DNA of 14,761 nt, from NCBI GenBank assembly GCA_046304235.1, contig JBKCEW010000045.1, forward strand, positions 1 through 14,761, written 5' to 3'. Shown here one piece after another: positions 1 through 9,234 of this stretch. Position 1 is the first letter of the stretch; every line of letters begins with the position of its first letter. Below the pieces are notes generated by a model. The model worked only from the letters and a program-made list of their open reading frames with translations, did not search any database and was not told the origin of the DNA. This stretch comes from CANHVK01 sp046304235. GTDB lineage: Bacteria > Bacteroidota > Bacteroidia > Flavobacteriales_D > Crocinitomicaceae. The position numbers and the translations under genes are program-made.

Positions 1-3000
1 AGCTAAAAGTTTGATCGTAAAATCTCCATCTTTTGGATAGATATAATCTAATTGTTGGTTGTTAAGTTTAATAATATTTCCATTTCCTAAATCCCAAGTA
101 TAGTTAACATTTTTGTTCGGTTGATTGATGACTAAGTGTAGGGTGTCATCGATACAAATCACCGGGTTTTTAGCATAGAAGGTACTGTCTGGAATTGGGT
201 TTACAAATATTACTTTAGAGAGTGTAGAAGGACATTTTCTAGCAGGGAGAATGGATTTTGTACTGTAAGTGACTACTACTTTGTATTCTTGGTCCGGTTT
301 TGATTTTTTAGGGTCAAAAAGTCCTGAGTAAGGATTTTGTATACTTGAATTATCATCCGAAGACCAGGTACCACCAATGATATTTGGAACCGGAAGTAGA
401 AAAGGATCATCATTAATACACTTAGGATTTAGATCAGCAAATTGAATATTATCAACAAGATGAATTAAAGCGTTAATTGATTTAGATTTGGAACATTTGT
501 TATTGTCAATAAGTTCAAAATTATACACTCCAGTAGCTGCGCTGGTAACATTCGAAATGGAAGGATTTAACACCGTTGAAGCAAAACCATTAGATCCATT
601 CCAAGAAGAAGAATAAATACCAGCCGTTGAAGGGTTGTTGGTTAAGTCTACCGAAAAGACAAGATTTGATTGTTCGCAAGGTTCGTTTATAGAAAGATTA
701 AAGTCAGGAAGTGGGTTTACAGATACAATCACATCATCCGTATTTTTACAGCCTAAGGCATCTGTACCAGTAACGGTATACGTTTTTGTAAGGGTCGGGG
801 AGAAGTTTATATTATCAGATATTCCATTATCCCAACTATAAGAAACTGCTCCAGAACCAATGAGTTTTATTGTGTTTCCTATACAGATTTCCTTATCTAA
901 ACCAGCAGAAATAGTTGGTAATGGATTGATTGTTACATTAACCGATTCTATTTTTTTACAGCCATTCGCATCGGTTACTTCCACAGAATAAGTTCCATTA
1001 TCAGTAGATTTAGCACTAACGAAGGCTTGAAGTTTAGAGTCAGAGGTAGCAGTGTTCGAAAATCCATTCGTATTAGACCAAACAACTTTTGTAGCAGTAG
1101 GAAAATTTGCTTGTAAAAAGAGTGGATCATTTTCACACTGAGATGTAGCAGTTGGAGTGAATACAGGGAGAGGGTTTACGTTTATCGTAATTTGATCTGA
1201 ATTTTGGCAATTGTTAGCATCGGTTCCTACTACTGTATAGGTTGTAAGTGTAGTTGGAGAAAAAGAGACATTATCAACTACGTTATTGTCCCATGTATAA
1301 TTAACGCCACCATTTGCTTTCAATGTAATGTTATCTCCTATGCAAATACTTTTGTCTATGCCTGCATCAATAGTTGGAAGTAAGTTTACATTCACAGTAA
1401 CTTGATCTGTATTACTACATCCATTAGCATCTATACCAGTTACAATGAAAGTTTTCGTTGAATTAAGTACGAAGGAAACTCCATCGCTAACAGAATTGTT
1501 CCAGGTATAATTTACTCCACCTGTTCCTTTTAAAATGATCGCTTCATTTTCACACACATTTTTATCTAGTCCTGCATCTATATCAGGTAGAGCATTAATA
1601 TTAATAACAATATTTTTTGTATAAGAGCAGTTGTTTAAATCTGTTGCTGTTACATTGTATGAACCTTGGTGTAAATTTGTTTGTGCATTATTACTAACCA
1701 ATACTTCATCATCATTACTTTGATTTTTAGTAAAATTATTCGGTCCTGTCCAAGTTAAGCTAGATACGTTTGTCAAATTTGCTTTTACATATAAAGGATC
1801 ATTGACACATTTACTTCGTGCCGAAGGAGTGAATTCAGGTAGCGGGAATACTTTTGCGTTAATTTTAAAATTAGAGTTACATACACCATTGTGTGCTGTT
1901 ACTGTATAAGTAACGGTTTCTGTTGATATACTATTATTTGTTAAAACACTTGAAATAGAATTTTGAGCATTTATTTCGTTAGAAGCACCAGAAACATTGG
2001 CTGTTGTTGAAACAGTCCAAGTATAATTTGTTCCAATTGGAACTACTTGACCGTTAATATTGTCTAATGGGTTTGTAGTAAATGAATTACCAGAACATAA
2101 ATTTTCTGAAACATCATTTATTTTAGGAGTTTGGGTTACATTAACTATGACTTGATCCGTATTTTTACAACCATTTGCATCTGTACCTGTTACCGTGTAA
2201 GTGGTTGTAGCGTTTGGTATGAAAGTAACACCATTAACTACATTTTTATCCCAGTTGTAACTTAATCCACCGGATGCATTCAAGGTGATCGAATTTCCGC
2301 TACAAGAAGTTTGATCTGTTCCAGCATTGATTATTGGTAAGGGATTTACTATTAGTGTAGTAGTCGCGGTATTTGTGCAATTATTTGCATCTTTTGCAGT
2401 TACAGTAATAATTTCACCATTAGCAGGGTTATTTATGGTTGGATTTTGAATTGTTGTTGAAGAAAAACTTCCACTACCATTTGTGCTCCAATTCCAAGTA
2501 ATTCCATTTCCGCTATTTTCGTTTAATTGAATAGGTCTAGTTCCGATACATATTGGTCCATCATTTGTTACATTTAATGTAGGAGGAGGATTTATAACTA
2601 ATTTAAAATTCATAGTAGGACCTATACAAACTGCATTTTTAGCATTTACTGAAAAAGTGGCTGTGATTTTTGTATTTGTCGTAGGAGCGGTGAATGTTGG
2701 TATATCATTACTTCCATTTTCTCCAATAGAAAAAGAGGGATAATTTACTTTCCATGTAAATGCAGTTGTTGTATTTGGACTAATGAATGCTGGAATTGTT
2801 ATGTTTTGTCCTGAACATATAGAAATATCTGAAATTTGGTTTGTGATGGGTGTTGGACATGTAATAGATATGCAATTTTGTATTTCTGGTTCTGCACAGG
2901 TTGCATTCGTTGGGGTTAGGGTGATTTGTACAGACTGTCCTTCTGTAGTAACCGGGATAGAAACCGAAGTTACATTGGTTGAAACGGATCCAGTACTAGG

Positions 3001-5685
3001 TGTTCCTCCAGCAATTATGTAAGAGTAGTCGTAACTTGTTTCATCACTAACATCTGACCATGTAAATTCTACTTCAGTCATCGTACTAGCCCCGCAACTA
3101 ACATTTAATTTCTCTAAAGATTTGATTGTAATTGTAGCAGGTTGTGAAAAAGCCTCTGGACAAACCCCAGATTTCAAAACTGCACGATATTTTGTAGTTT
3201 GAGTAAGTTTAGTAAGTGTGTTGGAACTAGTAACATTTGTAATGTCAGACCATGTATTAAAAGGAGTAGTACTAAATTGCCATTTACTAATTTGACCTGT
3301 ATGACCTGATAAAGTGAGTGCATTTGGAGTAACCGTTTCACAGATGGATTGGTCTGAAGATACAGAACCTCCTACAGTTGAAGCATCTACAGTTATTGTG
3401 ATCTCATTAGAATAAACAGGATCACAAACCTCATTTTTCACTTCGACTCTAAATTTTGTTGATTTTGTAAGAGCGGTAGGTGAGTAGGTTGTAGTCGTAT
3501 TGTTGATGTCCGTCCAAGTGTCATAAGGAACTTCGCTTGATTGCCATTTGGTAATGGTCCCAACATTTCCAGTTAAAGTCAGGTTGTTTGGTGTATTTCC
3601 GCTACAAATGGTTTGGTTACTCGAAAGTGTTCCTCCAACAGAAACGGGAATAACTTTAAAACTTTTAGTCCCAGTTTGATTTTGCTCACATGTTTGGGTT
3701 GAACCTTCTTTTACGGAAATTAATTTATAATCAAATGTTCCGATTGAACTGGTTGGGATAGTTAGCACAGCGGTATTGCCGGTGCTTGCTATTGTTTGAT
3801 TAGCACCATTATTAATTGAGTAAGTAAAGATATAGGGACTAGTACCGTTACTACCTGTAAAAGTAAGTGTTGGAGATGCAACATCATCCTTACAAACGCT
3901 AGCTTCGCCTGAAATTGTCGCCGTAGGAAGTGGTATTGTTTTGACAGTAAATTCTTTTGAAATGTTAGCACAAAGACTGGCTGTATATTTAACAATTACA
4001 TTATCAATGAAATTACCTAAGGATGCACCTCCAGTAGAACTGACAGAAATAAATCTAAGAGAATAATTCCCATTGGTAGGAACTGTATAAGAACCTGAAT
4101 AGGTTTTCCAAGCAGCATTTCCAGTGCTATAGGTACCTAAAACAGTACATGTTGACTCTAACGCAGGTAAAGGTGGACCTATCAATACTTTCATAACATC
4201 CGTACCTGATCTACCTCTGTGAGCAAAACTGATGTCTATTGAAGCACCCTGTGTTAAGTTGGTAAGGTCTGAATATAATGTACCAGGTGTATTGGCATTT
4301 AATTCAATGAATTGATTACCACTTTGAGAACTGACTCCTTGATACCCTGATTTCCATACTTCAATATTCGCTTCGGCTGTGTTTTTCCAACACGGAAAGT
4401 TAGTAATGTTACTGACTGAACTTGAAGTTATGGGTTGTTCAAAATCGCCATTGCAGATAAGATTTGTGTTTGTAGGTGTGAATACGTTAACGGTATATAT
4501 TCCAGGTGTATTTGCAGTAACTTTATGTACATTTCCTGGATTTGTAATGCCGTTAGGAACTGCCCATGTATAATTGCTACTTGTTGAAAAAGTACTAGTT
4601 GAAAGTAAATCAACGGTTTTACCTTCGCATACTTCTATATCTACCTTTGTAGTAGTGTTTAAGGGAGTTAAAGTTACTGAGGCGCTATTTGTACTGTCTT
4701 TACATGTAGCAGTTGTATTGAGTAAGATACATTTGTACAAATAACCATTGTAGTTGTTGGTAATTCCAGTAATTGTAAGTGTAGCAGTTTGCGCTCCTGA
4801 ATATACACCACCATTGGTGATAGGAGAAAAAGTCACACCATTATCTCTACTTTCTTTCCATTGAAATTTAGAACCGGTTGAGTTTACGGTGAAATTTACA
4901 TTATTTCCTGCGCATGTAGATTGATCGCTAGGGTGGGTACTTATCGTAATTCCTGAAGGACTACATGCTGGAACACAATTAATACCCTCACTCCATTTTT
5001 GGCATGGACATGCGTCTGTAAGATCAGGTATTCCATCTTGATCTAAATCTGTAGTTGCAGATTTTACAGGGTCAGCAACAAGTAATAAACCATAAGGATT
5101 TGGGCCGGATGAAGAAGATGGGGGGTTGTTCTTAACTAGGACATCTATATAATTATCACCTGCTTTCCAGGAATCTTTTAATTCGAAATTAATTTTTCCA
5201 GCATTCGTATAACTACCTCCATTAATATTTTTAGAAACACCATTTAAGTAAACATTTTGAATTATATCATCAACGTAACCAGTTAAATATAACACGTAGT
5301 TTTGTGGAACCGATTTCCCGTCACATAATGCAGGTAGGGTTAACTTAAGTCTAAAAAACCGAAATCCTCCAGGTGTACCATTCGTAAGACAATTTTCACC
5401 AGCTGCAATGATCCAATTGCCATTGTTAATTGGTGCAGGTAAACTACTTGCTGAAACCCAACTTCCAGGAGCGCAATTATTATTTATTAAAGCTGGAGTA
5501 TATGTGTATATATCTGGATTTGTTGGGATTGTATTTAAGGGTATGAGGTTTGAAACTGTCCAAACGGGATCCAAACTTCCTACAGCACCCTGACCTGTTG
5601 ATAAATCTTTTAAATTAGGAAAGCTTTGTGAAAAGCTCACAAATGAAAAAAGAAATAAAACGATATATAAAAAGTAGTTAATAAT
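1..5685 (-). CDS. Giant secreted Ig-like/PKD repeat protein, probable T9SS-exported adhesin (C-terminus outside window)
   Basis: I translated the minus strand and found one frame open from 5694 to base 1, giving at least 1895 residues; the gene continues off the left edge. Visible parts, counted from ATT at 5685: a hydrophobic signal peptide ending VSFSQ (1-20); a Ca-binding thrombospondin type 3-like stretch DLDQDGIPDLTDACPC (213-228); an Ig-like domain (about 240-320); a jelly-roll-like segment opening NGDFEQP (about 412-567); two GGxxSSxQ(T/S)IC...LTLxG repeats; then many Ig-like units with the signature YTVTGTDANGC.NTDQV; and a PKD-like TWDLGNGN near the edge. Such architectures in flavobacteria are surface or secreted proteins carrying a C-terminal type IX sorting domain or a gliding-motility C-terminal domain, which cannot be checked here. 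Function (adhesion, surface layer) is inferred. No ATG, GTG or TTG precedes the signal peptide: a TAA at 5695-5697 closes the frame. ATT at 5685 or 5682 is the likely start; GTG at 5640 would delete the signal peptide. Confidence 0.85.
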   Translation of the reverse strand, partial: MINYFLYIVLFLFSFVSFSQSFPNLKDLSTGQGAVGSLDPVWTVSNLIPLNTIPTNPDIYTYTPALINNNCAPGSWVSASSLPAPINNGNWIIAAGENCLTNGTPGGFRFFRLKLTLPALCDGKSVPQNYVLYLTGYVDDIIQNVYLNGVSKNINGGSYTNAGKINFELKDSWKAGDNYIDVLVKNNPPSSSSGPNPYGLLLVADPVKSATTDLDQDGIPDLTDACPCQKWSEGINCVPACSPSGITISTHPSDQSTCAGNNVNFTVNSTGSKFQWKESRDNGVTFSPITNGGVYSGAQTATLTITGITNNYNGYLYKCILLNTTATCKDSTNSASVTLTPLNTTTKVDIEVCEGKTVDLLSTSTFSTSSNYTWAVPNGITNPGNVHKVTANTPGIYTVNVFTPTNTNLICNGDFEQPITSSSVSNITNFPCWKNTAEANIEVWKSGYQGVSSQSGNQFIELNANTPGTLYSDLTNLTQGASIDISFAHRGRSGTDVMKVLIGPPLPALESTCTVLGTYSTGNAAWKTYSGSYTVPTNGNYSLRFISVSSTGGASLGNFIDNVIVKYTASLCANISKEFTVKTIPLPTATISGEASVCKDDVASPTLTFTGSNGTSPYIFTYSINNGANQTIASTGNTAVLTIPTSSIGTFDYKLISVKEGSTQTCEQNQTGTKSFKVIPVSVGGTLSSNQTICSGNTPNNLTLTGNVGTITKWQSSEVPYDTWTDINNTTTTYSPTALTKSTKFRVEVKNEVCDPVYSNEITITVDASTVGGSVSSDQSICETVTPNALTLSGHTGQISKWQFSTTPFNTWSDITNVTSSNTLTKLTQTTKYRAVLKSGVCPEAFSQPATITIKSLEKLNVSCGASTMTEVEFTWSDVSDETSYDYSYIIAGGTPSTGSVSTNVTSVSIPVTTEGQSVQITLTPTNATCAEPEIQNCISITCPTPITNQISDISICSGQNITIPAFISPNTTTAFTWKVNYPSFSIGENGSNDIPTFTAPTTNTKITATFSVNAKNAVCIGPTMNFKLVINPPPTLNVTNDGPICIGTRPIQLNENSGNGITWNWSTNGSGSFSSTTIQNPTINNPANGEIITVTAKDANNCTNTATTTLIVNPLPIINAGTDQTSCSGNSITLNASGGLSYNWDKNVVNGVTFIPNATTTYTVTGTDANGCKNTDQVIVNVTQTPKINDVSENLCSGNSFTTNPLDNINGQVVPIGTNYTWTVSTTANVSGASNEINAQNSISSVLTNNSISTETVTYTVTAHNGVCNSNFKINAKVFPLPEFTPSARSKCVNDPLYVKANLTNVSSLTWTGPNNFTKNQSNDDEVLVSNNAQTNLHQGSYNVTATDLNNCSYTKNIVININALPDIDAGLDKNVCENEAIILKGTGGVNYTWNNSVSDGVSFVLNSTKTFIVTGIDANGCSNTDQVTVNVNLLPTIDAGIDKSICIGDNITLKANGGVNYTWDNNVVDNVSFSPTTLTTYTVVGTDANNCQNSDQITINVNPLPVFTPTATSQCENDPLFLQANFPTATKVVWSNTNGFSNTATSDSKLQAFVSAKSTDNGTYSVEVTDANGCKKIESVNVTINPLPTISAGLDKEICIGNTIKLIGSGAVSYSWDNGISDNINFSPTLTKTYTVTGTDALGCKNTDDVIVSVNPLPDFNLSINEPCEQSNLVFSVDLTNNPSTAGIYSSSWNGSNGFASTVLNPSISNVTSAATGVYNFELIDNNKCSKSKSINALIHLVDNIQFADLNPKCINDDPFLLPVPNIIGGTWSSDDNSSIQNPYSGLFDPKKSKPDQEYKVVVTYSTKSILPARKCPSTLSKVIFVNPIPDSTFYAKNPVICIDDTLHLVINQPNKNVNYTWDLGNGNIIKLNNQQLDYIYPKDGDFTIKLLA
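705..2331 (-). repeat. Four near-homogeneous Ig-like repeat units within the giant protein
   Basis: Four units of about 65-70 residues share the pattern AGxDxxxCxGxxxxLxxxGxxxYxWDxxVxDxVxFxPxxTxTYTVTGxDAxGCxNTDQ. They lie at roughly 2331-2130, 1581-1390, 1371-1170 and 912-705. The middle two are adjacent; the others are separated by more divergent Ig-like domains. Their mutual similarity is higher than to the intervening domains, which suggests duplication or gene conversion within the gene. Confidence 0.75.
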
Positions 5686-5704
5686 CTTTTGGTTTTAAAA
5701 CTTT

Positions 5705-5712
5705 TAAATATA
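5705..5712 (-). promoter_or_regulatory. Possible -7 element of the giant adhesin gene
   Basis: On the minus strand this reads TATATTTA, one base off the Bacteroidota -7 consensus TAnnTTTG. It would start transcription near 5699, about 14 nt before the ATT proposed as start. No convincing -33 TTG was found at the right distance, so this is weak. Confidence 0.2.
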
Positions 5713-5731
5713 ATAATTTTTGTTTGTTTAT

Positions 5732-5749
5732 TAGAAGCTCTTGCTTCTA
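5732..5749. other. Perfect hairpin in the divergent intergenic region
   Basis: TAGAAGC-tctt-GCTTCTA forms a 7-bp stem with a 4-nt loop, followed on the plus strand by TTGTTTTT. It lies between the divergently transcribed adhesin and helicase genes. On the minus strand it would sit upstream of the adhesin start. The T-rich tail makes it look like a plus-strand terminator, but no plus-strand gene precedes it, so a regulatory or terminator role for stray transcripts is only a guess. Confidence 0.4.
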
Positions 5750-5836
5750 TTGTTTTTACATCTCTATCTAAAATCAAAAAACATCCTTTTTTAGTTTTTG
5801 ATTACTTTTATATTTTAATGATTTTATTTTTCTTAC

Positions 5837-7660
5837 ATGGAACATCCAATACTAGCGAATCAAAAACGATTGGTTTTATTAGAGTTTGAAGAACAAAAAA
5901 GACGTTTTCAATCAACCGATGGAAATGATCTTAAAATACTTAAAAATCAAGGACTCGTATTACAACCGATACAAATTTCTCGTAAACGTTTTGGGTTTGC
6001 AGATTATCCAGAAATAGAATTTAAGCTTTTATATAATCAAGACACGAGTCAATTCAAAAGTGGCGTTTCTATTGAATGTTTTATTTCTGGCGAAGAACCT
6101 GTAAAAGGGGTGCTGCTTTTTGTGAATGGAAATCAAGGAGAATTTCGTTTGTTTACTTCCGATTTTCCTGACTGGCTAGAAGAAAAAGGAGTTGGATTGA
6201 AATTAGCTCCTGACGATAAGACTAAAAACATTATGTTAGAAGGGTTGTCGGAGCTTGAAAAGCATAAAAAACAACTTCATTTGCTGGATAGAATTTATGC
6301 CAATATCTCTGTAGGGGAAAAATGTGTGTTAAATCTACCATTACAATTTTCGAATACACGATTAAATGACAGCCAGCAATTTGCTGTTTGTGCAATGCTT
6401 GATGAACAAGAAGTGGTTGTCGTACACGGACCTCCGGGAACAGGGAAAACAACTACGTTGGTTGAGGGGATTTTACAGTTAGTAAAACAAGGGAAAAGGG
6501 TAGCGGTAACAGCTCCAACGAATACTGCTGTAGATCATATTTCATTAGAATTGATAAAAGCCGGAGTAGATTTGTTGCGGGTAGGGAATACCGTCAAAAT
6601 GGATGAGGTAGTTTATCGTAAATCCCTAGAAGGTAGGATGGTGGATTCCTCGGTAGCTAAAGAGATTAAAAAAATAAAAATTCGCGCAGAGGAATTGCGA
6701 AAAATGGCTCATCAGTATAAGCGTAATTTTGGAAAAGCGGAAAGAGAACAACGCAATCTATTGTTGAATGAAGTAAAAAGTTACCGCAAACAGATTCGAG
6801 ACATACAACAATATGAAGAAGAGAAATTACTTGAAAGTATTTCAGTGATTGTTGGCACCCCTGTTGGATTGTATGATTTTCACGCAAAGAATTCGGGATA
6901 TGATGTGTTGATAATCGATGAGGCAGGACAATTAATTGAACCTTTGGCGTGGTCTATTTTTCCATTAGCGGAACGTGTGATTTTAGCTGGAGATCCATTT
7001 CAATTACCCCCTACGATTTTATCAAAACAAGCGGAAAAAGAAGGGTTGGGTATTTCTATTTTGGAGCGAATTTATCCATTCTGTAATTCTGTGTTTTTAT
7101 TAGACGTACAATACCGTATGCCTCCAGAAATTGTTGCGTTTTCAAATCGCTATTTTTATCAAAATAAAGTCAACTCCTTTAAAAATTCAGTAATAGATTC
7201 CATCTGTTTTTATGATACTGCTGGAACAGGTTTTGAGGAAGAGGCAGGTGAAGATGGGGGGAGCTTGATGAATTCGGGAGAGGGACAATTGGTAGAGGCT
7301 ATTATTAAACAACAAAGTGAGGTTGGTGATATCGTTGTGATTTCACCTTATTCAGCGCAAGTGAAATTATTGAAAGAGTCTTTAGATCAAAAAGTAAAAG
7401 TTTCAACCATTGATAGTTTTCAAGGACAAGAAGCGGATGTCATTATCCTTTCGCTCGTTCGTTCAAATGAAGGAGGTGATATTGGTTTTTTGAAAGATTA
7501 TCGTCGTATGAACGTTGCTCTAACACGCGCCAAAAGTCACTTATTTGTTGTTGGTGATAGCGTCACGTTAGCAAATGATCCTTTTTATCATCAGTTTTTA
7601 GCTTATATGGAGGAGGTGAATGGGTATAAAAGTGCTTGGGAGTTGATGAATTATGAATGA
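5837..7660 (+). CDS. SF1 DNA/RNA helicase, DNA2/UPF1/IGHMBP2-like
   Basis: A 607-residue ATP-dependent superfamily 1B helicase, predicted to unwind nucleic acid in the cytoplasm. All core motifs are present and in order: Walker A GPPGTGKTT (198-206), Walker B DEAGQ (361-365), motif III GDPFQLPPT (385-393), QYRMP (425-429), DSFQGQE motif V (526-532) and LTRAK motif VI with arginine finger R564. The first 190 residues form the N-terminal accessory barrel/stalk region seen in IGHMBP2-type proteins. The length matches stand-alone bacterial members. The ATG at 5837 is chosen because it gives a full-length N-terminus. It diverges from the giant adhesin by about 150 bp and ends 38 bp before the first palindrome. 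It appears intact; the substrate (DNA or RNA) cannot be told from sequence. Confidence in the family is high and in any specific role low. Confidence 0.95.
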   Translation: MEHPILANQKRLVLLEFEEQKRRFQSTDGNDLKILKNQGLVLQPIQISRKRFGFADYPEIEFKLLYNQDTSQFKSGVSIECFISGEEPVKGVLLFVNGNQGEFRLFTSDFPDWLEEKGVGLKLAPDDKTKNIMLEGLSELEKHKKQLHLLDRIYANISVGEKCVLNLPLQFSNTRLNDSQQFAVCAMLDEQEVVVVHGPPGTGKTTTLVEGILQLVKQGKRVAVTAPTNTAVDHISLELIKAGVDLLRVGNTVKMDEVVYRKSLEGRMVDSSVAKEIKKIKIRAEELRKMAHQYKRNFGKAEREQRNLLLNEVKSYRKQIRDIQQYEEEKLLESISVIVGTPVGLYDFHAKNSGYDVLIIDEAGQLIEPLAWSIFPLAERVILAGDPFQLPPTILSKQAEKEGLGISILERIYPFCNSVFLLDVQYRMPPEIVAFSNRYFYQNKVNSFKNSVIDSICFYDTAGTGFEEEAGEDGGSLMNSGEGQLVEAIIKQQSEVGDIVVISPYSAQVKLLKESLDQKVKVSTIDSFQGQEADVIILSLVRSNEGGDIGFLKDYRRMNVALTRAKSHLFVVGDSVTLANDPFYHQFLAYMEEVNGYKSAWELMNYE

Positions 7661-7697
7661 TAGCTTATGATTTAGGAGTTATAAATTGATACTTTTT

Positions 7698-7732
7698 CCG
7701 CCAAAAGTCACTTTTTTTATCACTTTTGGCGG
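7698..7732. repeat. Palindrome IR1 just after the ATPase stop codon
   Basis: Arms CCGCCAAAAGT (7698-7708) and ACTTTTGGCGG (7722-7732) pair over 11 bp around a 13-nt T-rich centre. It lies between the convergent helicase and ATPase genes, 3 bp past the ATPase stop (7736-7738), so it could act as a bidirectional terminator. Neither side has a long uridine tract. The segment 7699-7737 recurs exactly at 9235-9273, so the repeat reaches into the ATPase stop codon. Confidence 0.9.
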
Positions 7733-7735
7733 GAT

Positions 7736-9151
7736 TTATGCATTAAAAATATCTTTTAATGTGAGTGTGTTTGTAATTAGTTCATTGCTGTATTCATTTG
7801 TTTTTAAGCTAAATGTAGTGATGAATGTAATAAATTTTGTTTTTCTTGATTTTGTTTCTTTTTCAAATTCAAACAACTTGTTTTTTATGTTTACATAATC
7901 ACTTTTTGTAAGTTGGTATTCGTTATTTACGAACTTAATTTCACATAAGTTTATTACATTATCATCTCTGTCGATGATTAAATCTATTTGAGCATTTTTG
8001 TTGAACCAACTGCTAGATTGTGAGTATATTGATTGAATTCCGATTGATTTTTTAATTGCTTGTATGTGTTTTAAACAAAGATTTTCGAAACTAAAACCAC
8101 TCCAGGATTTAAACGATTGGCTTTTTTGAATGTTAACCCATGTTCCAGCTCCGTTCAATTTGTTTGTGTAAATGTATTTGAGGTAGAATTGACTGTATTC
8201 ATCGATAAGTCTATATCGTTTTAAATGTGTTTTGTTTTTATAAAATGTGTATTCTTCTATAAATCCAGATTGTATTAGTTCTTCTATTTTTGAACTAGTA
8301 TCTCCACCGCTTGTAAGTTTTGTTCTTGTAAGTAATTCATTACGTGTCAATCCTCTCAATGAAAAAGCCAATGCTTTAATGATTAAGAGGTGTTTTTCAG
8401 AATTATCAAAAAGAGATGCGAATAACATATCAAATTCGAGGGTTAATTCACCGTCTTTTTGAAAGCAAAGCCTGTCAATGTTTTGAGAAACGCTTTCGTT
8501 CGGTTTTATTTTGTTTAGGTAATGCGGAACTCCGCCAATAATCATATATAATTGTGTGACATCGTATTGGCTATATTTGACATTTTTAGATTTAAGATAA
8601 CTTGCAGTTTCTTTAAGTGTAAATGGTTGTAAACAAATCTTTTCTGTTAAACGATTGTGTAATCCTCCTTTGTTTTTAATGATGTTTTTAACCATATAAG
8701 AAGCTGCAGAACCACAGATGACAATAATTAGATTTTTTTGGCGAGAAGCAAATTGATTCCAAAAGTTTTCAAATGCCATTAGGAATTTAGATCCTTTTGA
8801 GGCAATCCATGGAAATTCATCAATAAAAATAACTCGTTTTTTCTTTTGATCTGTGTTTTGTATTAAAAATTCCAAGGCTTGAAATGCTGAAAGCCAGTTT
8901 TTTATTTTTTTTGTATTAGAGGTATTTATCCTTTTTTCTAGTTCGTTTTTAAAGTTTTCTAATTGTTCTTTATGTGCGCCTTTATAGAGTCCAGTAATCT
9001 CAAATATGATTTCATTTTGAAAGTGATTTCGAATCAAAAATGTTTTTCCAATTCTTCTTCTTCCATACACAGCTAATAAAGAAGCTTCTTTTTTATTTTT
9101 TATTTCTTTTAACTTGTTTATTTCTTGTAATCTACCGATTATTTCGTCCAT
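7736..9151 (-). CDS. AAA-type ATPase with C-terminal PD-(D/E)XK-like (DUF234-type) domain
   Basis: A 471-residue protein of the prokaryotic ATPase_2/DUF234 type. Walker A is GRRRIGKT (30-37), Walker B is VIFIDE (107-112) and a sensor-like strand VICGSAAS follows (144-151). A winged-helix-like middle part runs about 250-320. The C-terminal third shows spaced acidic residues typical of a PD-(D/E)XK nuclease fold: E356 in FSFENLC, D390 in AQIDLIID and E404-I-K406 in CEIKF. The biological role of this family is poorly known; many members are scattered accessory genes. It stands alone, with no partner gene on its strand, and is bracketed by near-identical palindromes (see the separate entries). 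The start ATG at 9149-9151 gives the expected N-terminus just before Walker A. The gene appears intact. Nuclease activity is inferred from residue spacing only. Confidence 0.9.
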   Translation of the reverse strand: MDEIIGRLQEINKLKEIKNKKEASLLAVYGRRRIGKTFLIRNHFQNEIIFEITGLYKGAHKEQLENFKNELEKRINTSNTKKIKNWLSAFQALEFLIQNTDQKKKRVIFIDEFPWIASKGSKFLMAFENFWNQFASRQKNLIIVICGSAASYMVKNIIKNKGGLHNRLTEKICLQPFTLKETASYLKSKNVKYSQYDVTQLYMIIGGVPHYLNKIKPNESVSQNIDRLCFQKDGELTLEFDMLFASLFDNSEKHLLIIKALAFSLRGLTRNELLTRTKLTSGGDTSSKIEELIQSGFIEEYTFYKNKTHLKRYRLIDEYSQFYLKYIYTNKLNGAGTWVNIQKSQSFKSWSGFSFENLCLKHIQAIKKSIGIQSIYSQSSSWFNKNAQIDLIIDRDDNVINLCEIKFVNNEYQLTKSDYVNIKNKLFEFEKETKSRKTKFITFITTFSLKTNEYSNELITNTLTLKDIFNA

Positions 9152-9169
9152 TTTTTTGTTATGTTATTT

Positions 9170-9204
9170 CCGCCAAAAGTACATAAATTTTCGACTTTTG
9201 GCGG
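9170..9204. repeat. Palindrome IR2 upstream of the ATPase gene
   Basis: The arms CCGCCAAAAGT (9170-9180) and ACTTTTGGCGG (9194-9204) are the same as in IR1, but the 13-nt centre differs. It begins 18 bp upstream of the ATPase start codon, close enough to affect its transcription or translation. Conserved arms with an unrelated centre argue that pairing or dyad symmetry matters. Confidence 0.85.
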
Positions 9205-9234
9205 GTTTTTTAGGTGTTTTTTTATTTTTTTTCT

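Noticed and set aside
2783..5593. Small plus- and minus-strand genes inside the first 5.6 kb
   Set aside because: All are antisense or shifted shadows of the single long minus-strand frame, with low-complexity peptides and no recognisable domain.
5689..5889. Small hydrophobic plus-strand gene before the helicase
   Set aside because: It starts at TTG in the AT-rich divergent intergenic region and overlaps the helicase start in another frame; its hydrophobicity follows from T-rich DNA.
6231..6887. Antisense genes within the helicase
   Set aside because: They lie opposite a well-conserved helicase core and show no family features.
7686..7898. Plus-strand small gene after the helicase
   Set aside because: The frame reads through the palindrome and then antisense to the ATPase C-terminus. 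The similar peptide at 9114-9299 and 9214-9408 comes from the same palindrome repeat, not from homology.
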